A stretch of DNA of 64,000 bases, taken from an uncultured Acidobacteriia bacterium. GTDB taxonomy: Bacteria > Acidobacteriota > Terriglobia > Bryobacterales > Bryobacteraceae. The DNA lies in assembly GCA_903875575.1 (NCBI GenBank), contig CAIQWJ010000005.1:62001-126000 (forward strand), in the 5' to 3' direction. Position 1 is the first letter of the stretch; every line of letters starts with the position of its first letter. A program made the translations under genes and the position numbers. This document shows positions 1-8,093 of this stretch, piece by piece. The notes below the pieces were generated by a model. It searched no databases, was not told the DNA's origin, and saw only the letters and a list, made by a program, of their open reading frames with translations.

Positions 1-1065
1 AGGGCCACCGTCAACTTCGATCGCGCGCTACTGGTCAGTGAGATGGGCCGCGAACTGCCGCTGCCGCCGGGCACTGTCATCGAAGTCCTGGAAACTGTAG
101 AACCGGACGAAGCTGTTCTGGCGGCCTGCGCAGCCCTGCGTGTCCAGGGTTTCTGGATAGCACTCGACGACTATACCGGCGATCCGAAGCTGGACCCCTT
201 ACTCGATGTCGCCGACCTCTTGAAGATCGACGTACTCGCGATCCCCGTCGCCATGCAGGAGACGATTCTGGCACGCGCCCGGGAGCTCGGGATTTCCACC
301 CTGGCCGAGAAGGTGGAAACCAGGGAAGAATGGGAGCGGGCTCGCACTGCCGGCTACGACTATTTTCAGGGCTTTTTCTTCGCCCAGCCGGTTCCGGTCG
401 CAACCCAGCAGATACCGGCGACGGCGCACAACGCGCTCGGCCTGATGCGGGAAGTGCAGAGCAGGGACCTCGACTTCGTCCGTCTGGAGCAACTCATTAA
501 GCGCGAGGTCGGGTTTTCCCACCGCCTGCTCCGTTACCTGAACTCCGCCATGTTCGCGTTTCAGGGGCCGGTTTCATCCATTCGGCAGGCTTTGTTGCTG
601 CTGGGCGAACGCGAAATCCGCCGCTGGGTAACGCTTGCCACCTTCTCGCTCCTCGGTTCGGAAAAACCGGCGGAACTGGTCACCCAGTCCATGATCCGGG
701 GACGGTTTTGCGAAATGCTGGGGCGCGAAAGCGGACTCGCCTCGGATGGCGACCTGTTCCTGCTGGGAGTCTTTTCGCTGCTGCCCGCCCTGCTGGACCG
801 GCCGATGCCGCAACTACTGGAAGAGCTGGCGCTGGCACCGGAATTTGCCGCGGCACTGCTCGGCCAGGCCCCTCCAAATGACCGATTCACAGGGCTACTC
901 GGCCTTGTCCGTGCGTGGGAAGCAGGCGACTGGGAGACCGTTGGCTTCATCGCATCCCGGTTGGAGATTTCCCGACAAACGATCGGGAAATCGTACATTG
1001 AGGCCGTCTGTTGGGCGGACGCGATCGCCGGGGAGTCCGGCCGTGAGACCATCCCGCGGAGCTAA
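1..1065 (+). CDS. EAL-HDOD domain signalling protein (5' end outside window)
   Basis: The reading frame is open from the first base, so the gene starts upstream and 354 residues are visible. The first part is the C-terminal half of an EAL domain: a VLETVEP strand, an ALDDYTG motif in the place of DDFGTG, a LKIDV strand, and AEKVET in place of the usual EGVET, ending in YFQGFFFAQP. From about residue 140 an HDOD domain follows (KREVGFSHRLLRYLNSA, then RQALLLLGEREIRRW). This EAL plus HDOD order is the YuxH-type architecture, a cytoplasmic signalling protein. The altered EAL motifs suggest c-di-GMP binding or no activity rather than hydrolysis, but the diagnostic N-terminal EAL motif is not in the window. 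Confidence 0.88.
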   Translation, partial: RATVNFDRALLVSEMGRELPLPPGTVIEVLETVEPDEAVLAACAALRVQGFWIALDDYTGDPKLDPLLDVADLLKIDVLAIPVAMQETILARARELGISTLAEKVETREEWERARTAGYDYFQGFFFAQPVPVATQQIPATAHNALGLMREVQSRDLDFVRLEQLIKREVGFSHRLLRYLNSAMFAFQGPVSSIRQALLLLGEREIRRWVTLATFSLLGSEKPAELVTQSMIRGRFCEMLGRESGLASDGDLFLLGVFSLLPALLDRPMPQLLEELALAPEFAAALLGQAPPNDRFTGLLGLVRAWEAGDWETVGFIASRLEISRQTIGKSYIEAVCWADAIAGESGRETIPRS

Positions 1066-1083
1066 TACCATTTCGAAATGGTA
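1066..1083. promoter_or_regulatory. Perfect 18-bp palindrome upstream of vapBC, likely autoregulatory operator
   Basis: The sequence TACCATTTCGAAATGGTA is identical to its reverse complement. It lies directly after the preceding stop codon and 20 bp before the antitoxin ATG. AbrB/MazE-type antitoxins repress their own operons by binding palindromes in this position. The 10-base half-site CGAAATGGTA recurs at 1378-1387, inside the first codons of the toxin gene. Confidence 0.6.
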
Positions 1084-1102
1084 AATGCCATAATCAAGTG
1101 GT

Positions 1103-1363
1103 ATGACCCTCACAATCGACGGTGCCGGACGAATCGTGATCCCTAAGCCGGTGCGGGACAAACTGGGCCTGCGTGCTGGCAGCACTCTCGAAGTCGTGGA
1201 AACGGCGGAGGGCGTGACACTGAAACCCGCCGAGCGGGAGTCTCCCTTCGCCATGGTCGACGGGCAACTGGTGATTACAGCCAAGTTGCCTCCCGGTTTT
1301 GATATTGTCAAGGCCATAGCGGAAGAACGCGAGGAACGTGACCGAAGGAATCTGGGGTACTGA
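1103..1363 (+). CDS. vapB: AbrB/MazE-fold antitoxin of a VapBC module
   Basis: This 86-residue protein starts with a SpoVT/AbrB swapped-hairpin DNA-binding domain (TIDGAGRIVIPKPVRDKLGL, residues 4-23, then GSTLEV). The C-terminal half is charged and would wrap around the toxin. The family acts as the antitoxin that neutralises a PIN-domain RNase and represses the operon. The PIN toxin follows 10 bp downstream from its preferred ATG, and a perfect palindrome sits just upstream. The domain and the pairing are clear; the toxin's RNA target cannot be read from the sequence. Confidence 0.85.
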   Translation: MTLTIDGAGRIVIPKPVRDKLGLRAGSTLEVVETAEGVTLKPAERESPFAMVDGQLVITAKLPPGFDIVKAIAEEREERDRRNLGY

Positions 1364-1373
1364 TTTCAGAACT

Positions 1374-1814
1374 ATGGCGAAATGGTATTTCGATACGCCA
1401 GTCCTGGTGGCTGCCTCCGTCACTGAGCATGAGCATAATTTCCGGGCAAAGAGCATACTGAACGAACTTCAGGATGACCAACACATGGGCTACATGAGCG
1501 CCCACAGTCTGACCGAGGTGTATTCCGTCCTGACCAGGGTTCCGTTTACCCCGCGTGTCTACCCGGCCGACGCCATGCGAGCGATCGAAGAACGAATTCT
1601 CTCCCGCATGACTCTCGTTTCCCTCGATGAAACCGAATACGTCGAAGTCGTCCGCCGCGCCGCCCGCGAGGGCTGGATCGGCGGTCGAATCCACGACGCC
1701 ATCCACGTTCAATGCGCCGCGAAATCGAACTGCGACCGCATCTACACCTTCAATCTGCGAGACTTCCGCGCAATCGCCCCGCCGGACCTCGCCCCACGAA
1801 TCTCCGCACCCTGA
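1374..1814 (+). CDS. vapC: PIN-domain toxin VapC
   Basis: This 146-residue protein is a PIN-domain endoribonuclease, the toxin partner of the upstream AbrB-type antitoxin. The acidic metal-binding residues are in the usual places: D7 in WYFDTPVL, E48 in HSLTEVY, D108 in GRIHDAIHV, and D121 or D130 near the end. I prefer the ATG at 1374, because it begins the protein right at the first PIN strand. A GTG at 1338 in the same frame would add 12 residues overlapping the antitoxin. PIN toxins of this type usually cut tRNA or rRNA. Confidence 0.87.
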   Translation: MAKWYFDTPVLVAASVTEHEHNFRAKSILNELQDDQHMGYMSAHSLTEVYSVLTRVPFTPRVYPADAMRAIEERILSRMTLVSLDETEYVEVVRRAAREGWIGGRIHDAIHVQCAAKSNCDRIYTFNLRDFRAIAPPDLAPRISAP

Positions 1815-1964
1815 TTTCCGCAGAATTGGCCGCTTTAACCAAAACTGTGTCCCAGTGACACACCGCCGCCACACCACGCCACGCGCCCCCGCCGGATCAT
1901 CCAAAATAAACGATTTAAATCAACACTTTAGGGCTAGCGCAGACGGTATCCGACTTGCTACTAT

Positions 1965-2123
1965 GGTTGGCGAATCGTTTGAAGTACTCCAACCTGCCCT
2001 CTGCTGCAATACGTGGGCGTTGGGGTGGCGAGACCCGGGTCATCTGCCTTCGGGGGTGGATGGCTGGCAACACAAAAGGCTCGTTATCCCCCGCTTGGCG
2101 GTTGCAGCAGGAGGGGTTTTTTT
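1965..2123 (+). ncRNA. Candidate structured RNA with a terminator-like 3' end
   Basis: The 346-bp gap between the convergent genes vapC and the MFS transporter holds a strong predicted fold. GGTTGG (1965-1970) pairs with CCAACC (1989-1994). CCCT-CTGCTGCAA (1997-2009) pairs with TTGCAGCAG-G-AGGG (2102-2115), a 13-bp stem with one bulged base. It encloses a hairpin CATCTGCC/GGTGGATG (2041-2048/2055-2062) and a GTTG/CAAC helix. The closing stem is followed directly by seven Ts (2117-2123), as at an intrinsic terminator. A TACTAT -10-like box lies at 1959-1964. No known family was recognised: SRP, tmRNA and RNase P signature motifs are absent, and a divergent 6S RNA is possible. The rest of the gap shows nothing further. 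Confidence 0.5.
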
Positions 2124-2160
2124 GCCCCCCCCTGCCGGGTACGATTCGCCCCGCGCTCCC

Positions 2161-3393
2161 CTAAGCTTCCCAGTCGATTGGTTCCACCTTCGGCACCACC
2201 AGCACGTACCCCACAAACGAAATCAGCAGCATCACGGTTGCAGCTACAAACGCTGCCTTGAAACTGCCGCCCGAGACCTTCACGACCCAGCCCGTGAACC
2301 ACGGCGCGATGATCCCGGGAATGTTCCCCGCCAGGTTTTGCATGCCCGTCCACCGCCCGGCTGCCCACGGCCCCGCCATCCTCTGAGTTGTCGCCCAGAC
2401 GTTCGACGATTCAATTCCGATCGCCATGCTCGCTACACAGATCAGAATCAGCGAAACCGTGGCGTCATCCACCAGCGCGGCAGGCAGCATAATCGTCGCG
2501 CCTAAAACACCCGTGCCAAGGAAACTCTTCCGCACCTTGCTGGCATCCCAGCCGCGCGCAATCAGCCGGTCCGAAATCAAACCGGAACTTAGCGTGGACG
2601 CCGCCGTCACCCACAGCGGGATCGACCCGAAAATTGCCACCTCATGCTGCGAATAGTGCCGTGCCAGCCGGAAATACCCCGGGATCCAGGTCAGTAGAAA
2701 ATACCAGGCATAGTTTCCGCCGAACAGTCCCAGAAACGTTCCCCAGGCCGCCCGCTGCCGGCAAATCTCCATCATGGTGGGGACGCGACCCACAGCTGCG
2801 GGTATCAATCGACCGCCCTTCGGCACCATCAGGAACCAGGGAATCATCCACAGAAAACTCAGCCCGCCCATGGCGTAGAAGAAGGTGCGCCAGCCGAATT
2901 TTTCCATCAGCAAACCGCCGGCCAGCAGGCTCATCGCCGGGCCGATCTTGCTGCCCGCGTCAATCGCCGCATTGGCGAACCCGCGCTGCGTTTCGTGATA
3001 GCTGCCGGCCAGAATCTTCGAATAGGCCGGATACGCGACGCTCTCGCCCGCGCCCAGCAGCACCCGCAGCACCAGCAGCATCGCCATGCCGGAAGCCGCC
3101 CCCGTGAACAGAATCGCGGTAGTCCACAACATGAACCCCACGGCCAGCACGCGATTCACGTCGAACCGATCCACCAGCCAGCCGGCCACCAGCATCAGGC
3201 CGGCGTAACCGGCGAAGAACGCCGAATACACCTGGCCGCGCTGTTCGGTATCCATGCCGAAATCGATCTGGAGGTACTTATCCGCCGCCGACAAACTGCC
3301 GCGGTCAATGTAGTTAATCGTGACTGAGAGCACAAGCAGCGTGAGAATGATCCACTGCGGACGTGTGAGAGGAATCTGAACCATTCTGGACAT
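2161..3393 (-). CDS. MFS transporter, anion:cation symporter (ACS) type
   Basis: This 410-residue protein has about 12 hydrophobic segments and the NYIDRGSLS motif in the first segment, which is typical of the ACS family of hexuronate, glucarate and organic-acid importers. It also has the loop motif AGWLVDRFDVNR between segments 2 and 3. The likely role is proton- or sodium-coupled uptake of a sugar acid across the inner membrane; the substrate cannot be read. It is divergent from a second MFS gene of similar type, with a 111-bp shared upstream region. No strong ribosome-binding site precedes either of its two early ATGs (3393 and 3384). Confidence 0.85.
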   Translation of the reverse strand: MSRMVQIPLTRPQWIILTLLVLSVTINYIDRGSLSAADKYLQIDFGMDTEQRGQVYSAFFAGYAGLMLVAGWLVDRFDVNRVLAVGFMLWTTAILFTGAASGMAMLLVLRVLLGAGESVAYPAYSKILAGSYHETQRGFANAAIDAGSKIGPAMSLLAGGLLMEKFGWRTFFYAMGGLSFLWMIPWFLMVPKGGRLIPAAVGRVPTMMEICRQRAAWGTFLGLFGGNYAWYFLLTWIPGYFRLARHYSQHEVAIFGSIPLWVTAASTLSSGLISDRLIARGWDASKVRKSFLGTGVLGATIMLPAALVDDATVSLILICVASMAIGIESSNVWATTQRMAGPWAAGRWTGMQNLAGNIPGIIAPWFTGWVVKVSGGSFKAAFVAATVMLLISFVGYVLVVPKVEPIDWEA

Positions 3394-3504
3394 TTTTTAG
3401 TAGGGACCCGCGATCATGTAGACGAAGAGACTTCCAGTAGCTTATCGCAATTCGTCCGGCTTGTGTAAACGATAAACTGGTTATGCCCACGCAACCGGGC
3501 GTTC

Positions 3505-4692
3505 ATGCCAACCAATAAAGCCGCTCGCTGGGGAGCCGTCTCCGTTTTCGCGCTCGCCTCCACCTGGAACTATCTCGATCGCCAGGTGCTGAACTCCGCC
3601 GGTCCCGCCGTCATCGCGGAATTCCATCTCAGCAAGACGCAGTTCGGCTGGCTGATCTCAGCGTTTTCCATCGCCTACGCCCTCGCGTCTCCCGCTACAG
3701 GCTGGCTTCTCGACTGGCTCGGACTCGAAATCGCCATCATGTGGTCCGTAGCCATGTGGTCGGTCTCCTCCATCCTCGGTGGACTCAGCCGCGGCTTCGG
3801 GCAACTTCTTGGCACGCGCGTCATGCTCGGCGCGTTCGAATCCGCCGGCGTTCCGGCAGCGGGCAAACTCAACGCCAGCTATCTGGAGCCGGAGAACCGT
3901 GCGATCGGTGCCGCCATGACGCAGGTCGGCCTCAGCATCGCGGGCTTCGCCGCTCCCTGGCTGGTCGCCGCAACTACGGGCTGGCGACAGCCCTTTTATA
4001 TTTGTGCCGCGCTCGGGCTGCTCTGGATTCCGGTTTTTTTGCTCACCAAACGCCGCATCGCCCCGTTTGAAAGCGTCCCTCCTCAGCGCGAAACCGGCGG
4101 CCTGCAGATCCTCCGCGACCCGCGCCTGCAGCGAATCGTCATCGCCAACATGCTCTGGATGGGCAGCTACTCCTTCTGGACCAACTGGACTACAGTCTTC
4201 CTCACAGGTTCGTTCCACCTCACCCTGAAAACCGTAGCCCCGTTTGCCTGGATTCCTCCCGTTGCCGCGACTCTGGGCGCCTTCGCCGGCGGCTGGATTT
4301 CCCGACAGGCGATCCGACGCGGGCGTTCCAATGCCGACGCCCGCATCCTCGGCACCCTGATCAGCGCCGTTGGCTGTCTCGTCGTCCTCGCTATGCCCTT
4401 CTGTACAACTCCCCAACTGGCAACATTCGTCGCCTCCGTCAGCAGCTTCTGGGCTGTGGCCGGCAGCGTCAATCTCTACACAATCCCCGTGGATATCTGG
4501 GGCCCGGAGCGAGCCGGTACCGCCGTCTCCGCCCTGGTATTTGGCTACGGCGTGCTCCAGGCCGGCATTTCACCGGCGATTGGCTGGAGTGTCGATCATC
4601 TCCATAGTTACGATCTGGTCTTCCGCCTGCTCGCTCCCATGCCGCTGATGGCCTGGTGGCTGCTGCGCCGTCTGCGCACCGAACAGTCCTAG
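3505..4692 (+). CDS. MFS transporter, ACS-like
   Basis: This 395-residue polytopic membrane protein has the NYLDRQVLN motif in transmembrane segment 1 and GWLLDWLGLEIAI after segment 2, both typical of ACS-type major facilitator permeases. About 12 hydrophobic segments can be counted, so the length is normal. It is transcribed away from the neighbouring MFS gene, and the two may import related organic acids or sugar acids; this is inference from context. Its TAG stop overlaps the stop of the convergent membrane-protein gene on the other strand. Confidence 0.84.
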   Translation: MPTNKAARWGAVSVFALASTWNYLDRQVLNSAGPAVIAEFHLSKTQFGWLISAFSIAYALASPATGWLLDWLGLEIAIMWSVAMWSVSSILGGLSRGFGQLLGTRVMLGAFESAGVPAAGKLNASYLEPENRAIGAAMTQVGLSIAGFAAPWLVAATTGWRQPFYICAALGLLWIPVFLLTKRRIAPFESVPPQRETGGLQILRDPRLQRIVIANMLWMGSYSFWTNWTTVFLTGSFHLTLKTVAPFAWIPPVAATLGAFAGGWISRQAIRRGRSNADARILGTLISAVGCLVVLAMPFCTTPQLATFVASVSSFWAVAGSVNLYTIPVDIWGPERAGTAVSALVFGYGVLQAGISPAIGWSVDHLHSYDLVFRLLAPMPLMAWWLLRRLRTEQS

Positions 4693-5249
4693 CGCGGCCA
4701 CATCAGGGCAAAAGTCTCGGCCGTAATCGCTGCGTAGATCAGGCCATCGATCATGCTCCTGAGCGTTGTCGCCCACGAACGGCCCCACCAGATCGACATC
4801 TGGCACAGCGCCCCGGCATAGGCCATGAAAGTCACGGCACCCACCACGTGGAAGATCCGGCGATGCTCATCGCCAGCCTGGACAACGTGCCCCGCAAAGA
4901 AACCGGCGAAGAGACTGACCGCCAGGATATAGACGAACCACGCGCCAAGCATCTTACCCATGTTGGTAACCTCATTGGGCAGCACGGTGAACACGAGGCG
5001 AGGACCTTCCTTCAGCTTGCTCAGAAACTCTGGCGAGTTCATATTTTTCATGTTGTCCGGACGGGGAAGAACGTAATCGCCAGGCGCGAGCCCCAGCTCG
5101 CCAATCGCCTTGCGTGCCTTCTCCTGATCCGGCACCGAGCGGAGATCGCTCTTATGCCAGGGCGTAATCATGTGGATAAGAGAACTGGCAAAAAACACCA
5201 ATATGGAGGCGATGAGAATCGGAAGCCAGAGGTCGACGAGAATGGACAT
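4689..5249 (-). CDS. Membrane protein of unknown function
   Basis: From the ATG at 5249 the protein has about 186 residues. It opens with a transmembrane segment (LVDLWLPILIASILVFFASS) followed by a soluble stretch containing GLAPGDYVLPRPDN. Two or three further hydrophobic segments follow (FVYILAVSLFAGFFAG and IFHVVGAVTFMAYAGAL). I do not recognise a characterised family. A TTG at 5285 in the same frame would overlap the upstream gene, so the ATG is preferred. It starts 10 bp after the stop of the MGMT-like gene and is probably cotranscribed with it. It is convergent with the MFS gene, and the stop codons overlap. Confidence 0.7.
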   Translation of the reverse strand: MSILVDLWLPILIASILVFFASSLIHMITPWHKSDLRSVPDQEKARKAIGELGLAPGDYVLPRPDNMKNMNSPEFLSKLKEGPRLVFTVLPNEVTNMGKMLGAWFVYILAVSLFAGFFAGHVVQAGDEHRRIFHVVGAVTFMAYAGALCQMSIWWGRSWATTLRSMIDGLIYAAITAETFALMWPR

Positions 5250-5259
5250 GAGAAAAAGG

Positions 5260-5724
5260 CTACCGCATTTCGGCGAGAGTCGCAACGGTTGGTAGCCGCT
5301 TGCCTACACCCTTCAAAAGGCGATGGCCTTCTTCCCGAAGATGTTCCGCCTGTCGTTCTACGCCGCCCGGAAACTTCGGATTCAGTTGCCCATCGTCGCG
5401 AACCACCCGCCAGTACGGCGTGATCCGGGTCTTGCCGGCGGCCGCGTCTTCCTCCGCGGCCGCCGCCGCAATCCGCACAAAAATTCCTGTCACCAGCGGG
5501 CAAGCGGTATCCGCCGCATACTTCTGTGCCAGCGTCTGACGAATCTTCGAGACGGTAGTGACTTCGCCTTTGTGCACGCCGCGGATACAAGCGTCCACCT
5601 CGCGCGGACTCGGCAGCAGCATGGTGCCAGCGCCCATTCGCTTCTGCATTTTCGGCGGTATCGCAACAACCTTCGGCAGGTTCGGGTTGTCCATCTTCTC
5701 CCGCCACGTCTTTCGGGTCTTCAT
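5260..5724 (-). CDS. MGMT/ATL-like DNA-binding protein lacking the catalytic cysteine
   Basis: This 154-residue protein resembles the C-terminal DNA-binding domain of O6-alkylguanine-DNA alkyltransferases: IRGVHKGEVTTVSKIRQTLA (winged helix) and then YWRVVRDDGQLNPKFPGG. In true MGMT enzymes the second block begins PCHRV with the acceptor cysteine. Here it reads PYWRV, so alkyl transfer to cysteine is impossible. Alkyltransferase-like (ATL) proteins have a similar replacement and hand alkylated DNA to nucleotide excision repair, which makes a lesion-sensing role plausible but unproven. The start at 5724 is supported by a clear GAGGTG ribosome-binding site; an upstream in-frame start at 5802 is less likely. 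Confidence 0.7.
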   Translation of the reverse strand: MKTRKTWREKMDNPNLPKVVAIPPKMQKRMGAGTMLLPSPREVDACIRGVHKGEVTTVSKIRQTLAQKYAADTACPLVTGIFVRIAAAAAEEDAAAGKTRITPYWRVVRDDGQLNPKFPGGVERQAEHLREEGHRLLKGVGKRLPTVATLAEMR

Positions 5725-5777
5725 TATGTCACCTCGTTCTTGTCTTGATTTTACGCCCCAAAACCCCTGTCCACATG

Positions 5778-5783
5778 TATAAT
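5778..5783 (+). promoter_or_regulatory. Perfect -10 box (TATAAT) upstream of the TIM-barrel gene
   Basis: TATAAT lies 38 bp before the start codon at 5821. No good -35 hexamer is found at 16-18 bp, so this is a partial promoter call. The divergent MGMT-like gene starts 54 bp to its left. Confidence 0.45.
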
Positions 5784-5820
5784 CAGGTCGGATATTCTCC
5801 ACCCCAAAAAGGCCATTCAG

Positions 5821-6954
5821 ATGAATTTCACCAGAAGAGATTTCGGCAAACTCGCCATGGCTGCTGCTCCTGCCGCAGCTGGCCTGAGCATTCCAGGCAT
5901 GGGCCTCGCCGCCCAGAGCTCAAAGCTTGACGGCGTCCAGATCGGTGCCATTACCTACAGCTTCCGCCAGGGCGTCGTCAAAACCGACCTCCCCTCCATC
6001 ATGCAGAAAATCGGCCTCAGCGAAGTGGAACTGATGTCCGGCGACGCGGAAGCCATTGCAGGCATTCCCTCCGCCGGTGGCGGTGGCGGCGGCGGACGTG
6101 GCGGCAGCGGCGGTGGACGCGGTGGAGGACGTGGCGGGAGCGGTGGTGGCCGCGGTCCCGTAGCGCTCGCTCCCAATGGCTGCCCTACTAATACGCCCTC
6201 CGGTCAGGACTCAGTCGCGAAATCCGGCCAGGCTCCCGCCCGCGGTGGCGGTCCGGGTGGTGGCGGCGGCGGTCGCGCCATGACTCCCGAACAGGAAGCC
6301 GCCCAGAAAGCCATTGCTGACTGGCGCATGGCCGCCAAACCGGCCACCTGGAAAGCCGTCCGTCAGAAGTTTAACGATGCCGGCATCGACGTCCAGATCC
6401 TTTGCTACAACATGGGCCTTACCGCCAAAGACGACGAAATCGAATACGCCTTCCAGATGGCCCGCGATCTCGGCGTTCGCGCCATCTCCTGCAGCTCCAC
6501 CGTCGCCTTCGCAAAGCGCGTCGCGCCCTTTGCCGATAAGCATAAGATGATGTGGGCCGGTCACGGCCACGCCGATATTTTTGACGACGAACAGTTTGCC
6601 AAACCGGAAACGTTCAAAAAAATCATCTCGTTCGGCAAGTACATGGGCGTGAATCTCGATATCGGCCACTTCACCGCGGCCGGCTTCGACCCGGTTGCTT
6701 TCATTCCGGAAATCCACGACCGCATCACCAACCTTCATATCAAGGACAGAATGAAGCCGGATAAGTGCTACGCTTCGCCGAATGTGGAATGGGGCAAAGG
6801 CGAAACACCCATCAAAGAAGTGCTCATGCTCATGAAGAAGAACAAGTATAAGTTCCCGGCAAACATCGAGTTCGAATACCAGACGCCGCAGGGTTCCGAT
6901 AGCGTCATCGAAGTCGGGAAATGCTACGAATACATCAAGAAGTGCTTCGCGTAG
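5821..6954 (+). CDS. Tat-exported sugar isomerase/epimerase-like TIM-barrel protein with Gly-rich insert
   Basis: This 377-residue protein starts with a twin-arginine signal (FTRRDFGKLAMAAAPAAAG). A xylose-isomerase-like TIM barrel follows, with VQIGAITYSFR as the first strand, GLSEVELMSGD, LNDAGIDVQILCYNMG, MMWAGHGHADI, VNLDIGHFTAAG, ITNLHIKDRM and PANIEFEYQTP. The E, D/H, H and E metal-binding positions of the family appear to be present. Between strand 2 and the next helix, at about residues 83-165, there is a long insert made mostly of Gly, Ser, Arg and Pro. The family acts on sugars or inositols. Export suggests a periplasmic substrate, which is not identified. Confidence 0.82.
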   Translation: MNFTRRDFGKLAMAAAPAAAGLSIPGMGLAAQSSKLDGVQIGAITYSFRQGVVKTDLPSIMQKIGLSEVELMSGDAEAIAGIPSAGGGGGGGRGGSGGGRGGGRGGSGGGRGPVALAPNGCPTNTPSGQDSVAKSGQAPARGGGPGGGGGGRAMTPEQEAAQKAIADWRMAAKPATWKAVRQKFNDAGIDVQILCYNMGLTAKDDEIEYAFQMARDLGVRAISCSSTVAFAKRVAPFADKHKMMWAGHGHADIFDDEQFAKPETFKKIISFGKYMGVNLDIGHFTAAGFDPVAFIPEIHDRITNLHIKDRMKPDKCYASPNVEWGKGETPIKEVLMLMKKNKYKFPANIEFEYQTPQGSDSVIEVGKCYEYIKKCFA

Positions 6955-6982
6955 CGACGGCGTCGTACTCAGAAATAAACCG

Positions 6983-7007
6983 GAGGGCAGGCGTCAGGCC
7001 TGCCCTC
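6983..7007. terminator. Bidirectional hairpin terminator
   Basis: GAGGGCAGGC (6983-6992) and GCCTGCCCTC (6998-7007) form a perfect 10-bp stem with a 5-base loop. It lies between the convergent TIM-barrel and esterase genes. The flanks are only weakly T-rich. Confidence 0.65.
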
Positions 7008-7014
7008 TTCCGTT

Positions 7015-7884
7015 CTACTTCACCTTCAGCGTCTTCTTCAGCCAGGCGATCATCTCGGCCTTGTAGTGTTGCTGATCGGCATCCTTCCAGCCGCCCATGC
7101 CATGCCCGCCGGCTTCCACCGTGACAATCTCGCACGCCGCGCCCACCGCATGCATCGCATCGCACATCATCGTGGACTGTTCGTAAGGCACCTGATCGTC
7201 GCGTGTGCCATGGATAGCCAGAAACGGCGGCATGCCCTTATGCACCGCGTGGATCGGCGAAACCTCTTTTAACTTCGCGTAACTCGCTTCGTCGTAGCCC
7301 TCAACCTGGAAAAACCAGATTCCGCCGCCTTTCGCCTGGTGGCTGCCGATGGACGCCATATTAAAGCGACCCGGATAATCCTTTCGCTGTCGCGCGATCT
7401 TTTCGTAGTCCGTCGGCCCATAGATATCCACCACGGCGGCGACCTTCGTCTCCGCCGTCTCGTGTGTAGCGGCGTAGTTCACCAGATAGCCGCCGGCCGA
7501 TTCGCCGCTCAACACCAGCTTCGACACGTCCACCTTATAAATCTTCGCGTTCGCCTTCACCCAGCGGATGGCGGTATCAATATCTTCCTTCGCCTGCGGG
7601 AAGCGAAAGTCGGGAGCCATCCGGTAGTCGATACTGAACCACACAAAGCCGGCGTCCGCCAATGGCTGAAAGGTCGGGGCCATGTTGGTGGAACGGCTGC
7701 CGCCATCGAAACCACCACCATGTACCAGAATCGCCGCAGGGAAAGGACCCGGCCCGTCCGGCACATGCAGGTCAAGCAACAGCGCGTGGCCGTCCGGCCT
7801 GGCGAACTCCACCCCCTTCTGATCCAGGGGCGCGGCGACAAGTCCGGCGGCGCAGACAAGTACAAAGAGGAAGGCTTTCATCAC
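7015..7884 (-). CDS. Secreted alpha/beta hydrolase (carboxylesterase, BD-FAE/HSL-like)
   Basis: This 289-residue protein has a cleavable signal peptide (MKAFLFVLVCAAGLVAAP) followed by an alpha/beta hydrolase fold. The oxyanion-hole motif HGGGFDGG, the nucleophile elbow GESAGG, an acid in HGTRDDQVPYEQ and a catalytic His in EAGGHGMGG are all present. The HGGG plus GESAGG pairing places it with the esterase/acetyl-esterase group that acts on short-chain esters, including those on plant polysaccharides. It would act in the periplasm or outside the cell. The gene stands alone, convergent with the TIM-barrel gene and separated from it by a hairpin. The substrate is unknown. Confidence 0.85.
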   Translation of the reverse strand: MMKAFLFVLVCAAGLVAAPLDQKGVEFARPDGHALLLDLHVPDGPGPFPAAILVHGGGFDGGSRSTNMAPTFQPLADAGFVWFSIDYRMAPDFRFPQAKEDIDTAIRWVKANAKIYKVDVSKLVLSGESAGGYLVNYAATHETAETKVAAVVDIYGPTDYEKIARQRKDYPGRFNMASIGSHQAKGGGIWFFQVEGYDEASYAKLKEVSPIHAVHKGMPPFLAIHGTRDDQVPYEQSTMMCDAMHAVGAACEIVTVEAGGHGMGGWKDADQQHYKAEMIAWLKKTLKVK

Positions 7885-7934
7885 CGCGGATTCTATCAGG
7901 GTCGCGTGAAGCCTTTTACGACGGGCGACCGAAA

Positions 7935-8063
7935 CTAAGAATCAACCCGCTCCGGTTCCCACTCGATGAGATCCTCGCGCTGCGCCAGTTCTTCGCGCGC
8001 CTCGCCATTCTCCTGCTCGATGCGCCGCTTCCGCTCTTCGCGTTCTTCACGTCCGTCGCTCAT
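7935..8063 (-). CDS. Small charged protein (42 residues)
   Basis: An ATG at 8063 with an AGGAGC ribosome-binding site opens a 42-codon frame. It begins MSDGREEREERKRRIEQENG and ends WEPERVDS. The protein is almost entirely charged, looks helical and has no recognised domain. It lies 30 bp downstream of the yoeB gene on the same strand and so may share its transcript. The start context and spacing support a real gene, but I have no homologue to offer. Confidence 0.5.
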   Translation of the reverse strand: MSDGREEREERKRRIEQENGEAREELAQREDLIEWEPERVDS

Positions 8064-8093
8064 AACTGCTCCTGCTACCAGTGTACGGGAAAC

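Noticed and set aside
2041-2062. SRP RNA on the minus strand, because AAGGCAGATGAC also occurs in E. coli 4.5S RNA
   Set aside because: The obligatory GGAAG-x-AGCC tetraloop region of SRP RNA is missing, so the shared string is chance.
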